Positions 5,931 to 8,144 of a stretch of 8,144 bases of DNA are shown here, piece by piece (positions within the stretch are counted from its first letter, which is position 1; each line of letters starts with the position of its first letter). The notes below the pieces were generated by a model. It was given only the letters and a program-made list of their open reading frames with translations. It was not told the DNA's origin and did no database searches. The stretch spans positions 1 through 8,144 of the forward strand of contig JAOZPF010000003.1 of the NCBI GenBank assembly GCA_029932895.1, read 5' to 3'. Made by a program: the position numbers and the translations under genes. Source of the stretch: Anaerolineae bacterium (lineage in GTDB: Bacteria > Chloroflexota > Anaerolineae > B4-G1 > DUEL01).

Positions 5931-6578
5931 ATGATCCTGGACTCACATCCCGAAAGTTCGTCGCCTGCTTCCCTTTCGCTCTCTCTCAAAAAGCGGTTGG
6001 GATGGCTGGTTGTGCTCTTGGGCGTGCAGTTGTTATATATTCCCATCAACCGGTTTCTGCAGGGTGGCGCCGTCCTGGCAATCCCGTGGGACGCTCGCGT
6101 TCCTTTCTGGCCTGCTTGGGCGGTCCCCTACCTGCTGAGCCTGTTCTGGTGGGCGGGGTGCTTTGTCTGGGCAGCGCTCGAGATGGACGATGCCCTCTAC
6201 CGGGCTTTTGTCGTTTCCGTGCTCGCTGTGCTGCTGGCGAGCTATGTCGTTTACCTGCTATACCCCACCTATGTGGAGCGACCCTCTGTGGAGGGGACGG
6301 GGTGGACGTACGATCTCGTGCGCCTGATCTATCGCCACGACCAGGTCTATAACGCTTTCCCCAGTGGTCACACGTACACCACTGTTCTCATCGGTCTCTT
6401 TTGGGATCGCTGGTACCCCCGTTTGCGCTGGCTGTGGGTGACGATCGTCGTCATCGTTGTGCTCTCCACATTGTTCACGGGCCAGCACAACCTACTGGAC
6501 CCCATCGGCGGTATCATCCTAGCATGGGCGGGATACCGCTTTGGCCTGTGGTGGGCGGCGCGGGGGGTGAGGGGATGA
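5931..6578 (+). CDS. PAP2-superfamily membrane phosphatase
   Basis: This is a 215-residue integral membrane protein with about five helices (near 24-41, 60-83, 90-110, 165-183 and 192-210). PAP2 enzymes remove phosphate from lipid phosphates or transfer lipid headgroups, with catalysis on the outer membrane face. The core motif is P-S-G-H (144-147) inside N-A-F-P-S-G-H-T-Y. The third motif is G-Q-H-N-L-L-D-P-I-G-G, with H186 and D190. The first motif keeps R117-P118 (Y-P-T-Y-V-E-R-P) but lacks the usual lysine of K-x6-R-P, as in the inositol-phosphotransferase-like PAP2 branch. The substrate is unknown. The ATG has AGAGG (5921-5925) five bases upstream. It starts 54 nt after the large kinase with no terminator seen between them, and its stop overlaps the next gene (ATGA), so it is likely made together with the membrane sensor that follows. 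Confidence 0.85.
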   Translation: MILDSHPESSSPASLSLSLKKRLGWLVVLLGVQLLYIPINRFLQGGAVLAIPWDARVPFWPAWAVPYLLSLFWWAGCFVWAALEMDDALYRAFVVSVLAVLLASYVVYLLYPTYVERPSVEGTGWTYDLVRLIYRHDQVYNAFPSGHTYTTVLIGLFWDRWYPRLRWLWVTIVVIVVLSTLFTGQHNLLDPIGGIILAWAGYRFGLWWAARGVRG

Positions 6579-8144
6579 GGAGGTCCAAGGTATCCCTCTG
6601 GCTATGGAGCTGCCTGTGGGCGCTCATTGTCCTGGCGGGATTGGGCCTCCTGCTATGTGACGTTCGGCTGCCCTCCGGTGGGGCCAGCGGCGACCTGGAG
6701 AGCTTTACCCCCCAGGGATTCCTCGTCCAATGGGTGCTGGATGGGCGGGAGGACGGGCTTCAGGTGGGGGACATCATCGTCCGGGCGGGGGGCCACACCG
6801 CCGACGAGTGGCTGAACGGGGCGGCGCGTGGTCCAGAGTGGCAGAGCGGCGGCGTTGTCACCTACGAGGTAATGCGCCACGGGCAGCCCGTCACACTAGA
6901 GGTCACTATGACCCCTGTCCCCGCGCGAGCCGTTCTGGCACGCTGGGCTGCCCAGTTGTTGGTCTCGTTGTTCCTTCTCTTCATCGGCACTTTTGCCTTT
7001 GTGAGTCGGCCCTACGAACTGGCAGCACGTCTGTTGATGCTATTTTGCACCAGCGTGGCGGTCCAATTGTGGGGTGATACCTACTACTTCCAGTTCGCCA
7101 CTTTGCCCTGGCGCTATCCTTTCTGGTACCACTTGCTTATCGAGCAGATCACTTTTATGCTGAGCTATGTCTCCATTACCCACTTTGCCCTGATCTTTCC
7201 CACCCCTCACCCATTGGTCAAGCGCTTCCCCCGCCTGACAGTGCTGCTTCTGTACGGAATCAACCCCCTGGTGGTGGTCACGGTCATGCTCCTCTCCCCG
7301 ACGTGGAGTACGGCGTTGGTCAATGGGAACCACGCCGTGATCCTTGTGGCAGCGGCCCAGGTCCTTCTCGTCGCCGGCTTGTTCATCCGCTCTTTGCGCA
7401 CCGCCAGTGACCCCGTCAGCCGCTCGCAAGTTCGCTGGCTTCTGTGGAGCGGCGGGGTGGTGATGGCGGTCGTCCTGCCAGCCTATCTCCTGCCGGTGGC
7501 GTTGCTGGGTCACCCCCTACTTCCCTACTCTACGGTCATGCTCCTGGCTGCCCTTATTCCCGTCATCTATGCCGTCGCGGTCCTGCGCTACCGGCTCTTG
7601 GATATCGAGATTGTCATCAACCGCACCCTGGTCTATGGCACACTCACGGTTCTCCTGGGCGGGCTTTACCTGCTCCTGGTCCGCTTGCTGACGATGGTGG
7701 TCCAGAGGGTGTTGCACAGCGGGAACGACACGGTGGTGATCTTTGTCGCCACCCTTGCCATCGCCGTGGCTGCCAATCCGCTGCGGCGACAGGTCCAGAT
7801 GCTGATCGACCGCGCTTTTTATCGCCGCCGGCTGGACTATCGGCGATTGCTGGCGGAGATGACCGAGAGGCTGGCTACCAGCATCGTCTTTGACCAATTG
7901 GTCGCCCTGCTGACAGACGAACTTCCTCGGCGGTTGCAGATCGACCGCGCCGGTCTCTCTATCCTCGACCAGGCGGGGCAGCGTTACGTGTCCGCCGGCA
8001 CGTGGGACCTTCCCGCCTTGCCGGTCGATCACCCCTTGATCGCCTCCCTCCATCAACTGGACCAGCCGCTGCTGCGGTTGCAACCGCCCCGCGACTTGGT
8101 GCCCGCGACCAGTGACTTTCTCGATCAGCACGGCATAGAGCTGT
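6575..8144 (+). CDS. Partial PDZ/multi-helix membrane sensor with GAF domain (probable histidine kinase, C-terminus missing)
   Basis: This frame is open for 523 codons from the ATG at 6575 to the right edge. Its order is a membrane helix (about 9-28); an extracytoplasmic PDZ-like domain (about 40-112, with G-L-Q-V-G-D-I-I at 61-68 as the carboxylate-loop region); eight or nine further hydrophobic segments (about 124-144, 147-166, 186-208, 221-242, 253-272, 288-310, 317-337, 351-373, 385-398); the family signature R-Y-R-L-L-D-I-E-I-V-I-N-R-T-L (338-352); a cytoplasmic linker L-I-D-R-A-F-Y-R-R-R-L-D-Y-R (410-423); and the start of a GAF domain (about 435 onward). This layout is known from ComP-like sensor kinases and related membrane-bound PP2C-type phosphatases, so the missing end is probably a kinase, though an output phosphatase or cyclase cannot be excluded. 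Its start overlaps the PAP2 stop (ATGA), which implies coupled translation. Confidence 0.85.
   Translation, partial: MRRSKVSLWLWSCLWALIVLAGLGLLLCDVRLPSGGASGDLESFTPQGFLVQWVLDGREDGLQVGDIIVRAGGHTADEWLNGAARGPEWQSGGVVTYEVMRHGQPVTLEVTMTPVPARAVLARWAAQLLVSLFLLFIGTFAFVSRPYELAARLLMLFCTSVAVQLWGDTYYFQFATLPWRYPFWYHLLIEQITFMLSYVSITHFALIFPTPHPLVKRFPRLTVLLLYGINPLVVVTVMLLSPTWSTALVNGNHAVILVAAAQVLLVAGLFIRSLRTASDPVSRSQVRWLLWSGGVVMAVVLPAYLLPVALLGHPLLPYSTVMLLAALIPVIYAVAVLRYRLLDIEIVINRTLVYGTLTVLLGGLYLLLVRLLTMVVQRVLHSGNDTVVIFVATLAIAVAANPLRRQVQMLIDRAFYRRRLDYRRLLAEMTERLATSIVFDQLVALLTDELPRRLQIDRAGLSILDQAGQRYVSAGTWDLPALPVDHPLIASLHQLDQPLLRLQPPRDLVPATSDFLDQHGIEL

Noticed and set aside
7517..8131. A 204-codon minus-strand frame inside the PDZ/membrane sensor
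   Set aside because: It has the same Q/G/H/D-rich composition typical of a shadow frame, while the plus-strand frame carries membrane helices and family signatures.

Overview
The window is GC-rich, densely coding bacterial DNA. No ribosomal or taxonomic marker gene is present. The best guess is a member of the Chloroflexota, because of the style of its sensors: a PDZ plus multi-helix membrane sensor with the R-Y-R-L-L-D-I-E and I-D-R-x-F-Y-R-R-R-x-D-Y-R signatures, a G-D-E-D-x-T-R membrane anchor, and a REC-(GAF)n-kinase. This placement is inferred from family resemblance only.

Left part, minus strand (1-829): a two-gene unit leads out of the window. A small RmlC/cupin-type sugar epimerase-like gene (371-829) is followed after 13 nt by a gene cut off by the window edge (1-357). 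The visible part of the second gene resembles the start of a class II aldolase-like TIM barrel. A good sigma70-type promoter (955-982) reads into this unit through a leader of about 120 nt.

Middle, non-coding (830-1304): this is a divergent control region. It holds the minus-strand promoter, an imperfect hairpin in the epimerase leader, a run of very GC-rich hairpins (1031-1132), a second promoter facing right (1197-1225), and two 13-bp direct repeats just before the first rightward gene.

Right part, plus strand (1305-8144): six tightly packed reading frames look like one operon devoted to signalling. In order they are a short two-helix membrane anchor; a histidine kinase core in another frame, which looks like the second half of the same broken or shortened gene; a single-domain CheY/Rcp1-like receiver; a 1055-residue REC-GAFx4-HisKA-HATPase kinase; a PAP2-type membrane phosphatase; and a PDZ/multi-helix membrane/GAF sensor that runs off the right edge. 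Joins are ATGA overlaps at 2265 and 6575, a 9-nt gap at 2709, and a 54-nt gap at 5931.

A plausible working model is a phosphorelay. The membrane-anchored kinase phosphorylates the CheY-like receiver and/or the receiver at the head of the large GAF kinase, and a second membrane sensor is made together with a lipid-type phosphatase. The most unusual points are the out-of-frame anchor/kinase junction, the missing T/N at the H+4 position in both kinases, the PAP2 enzyme translationally coupled to a PDZ sensor, and the hairpin cluster between the divergent promoters. I found no clear sign of a wholly new system, mobile element, CRISPR array or RNA gene.
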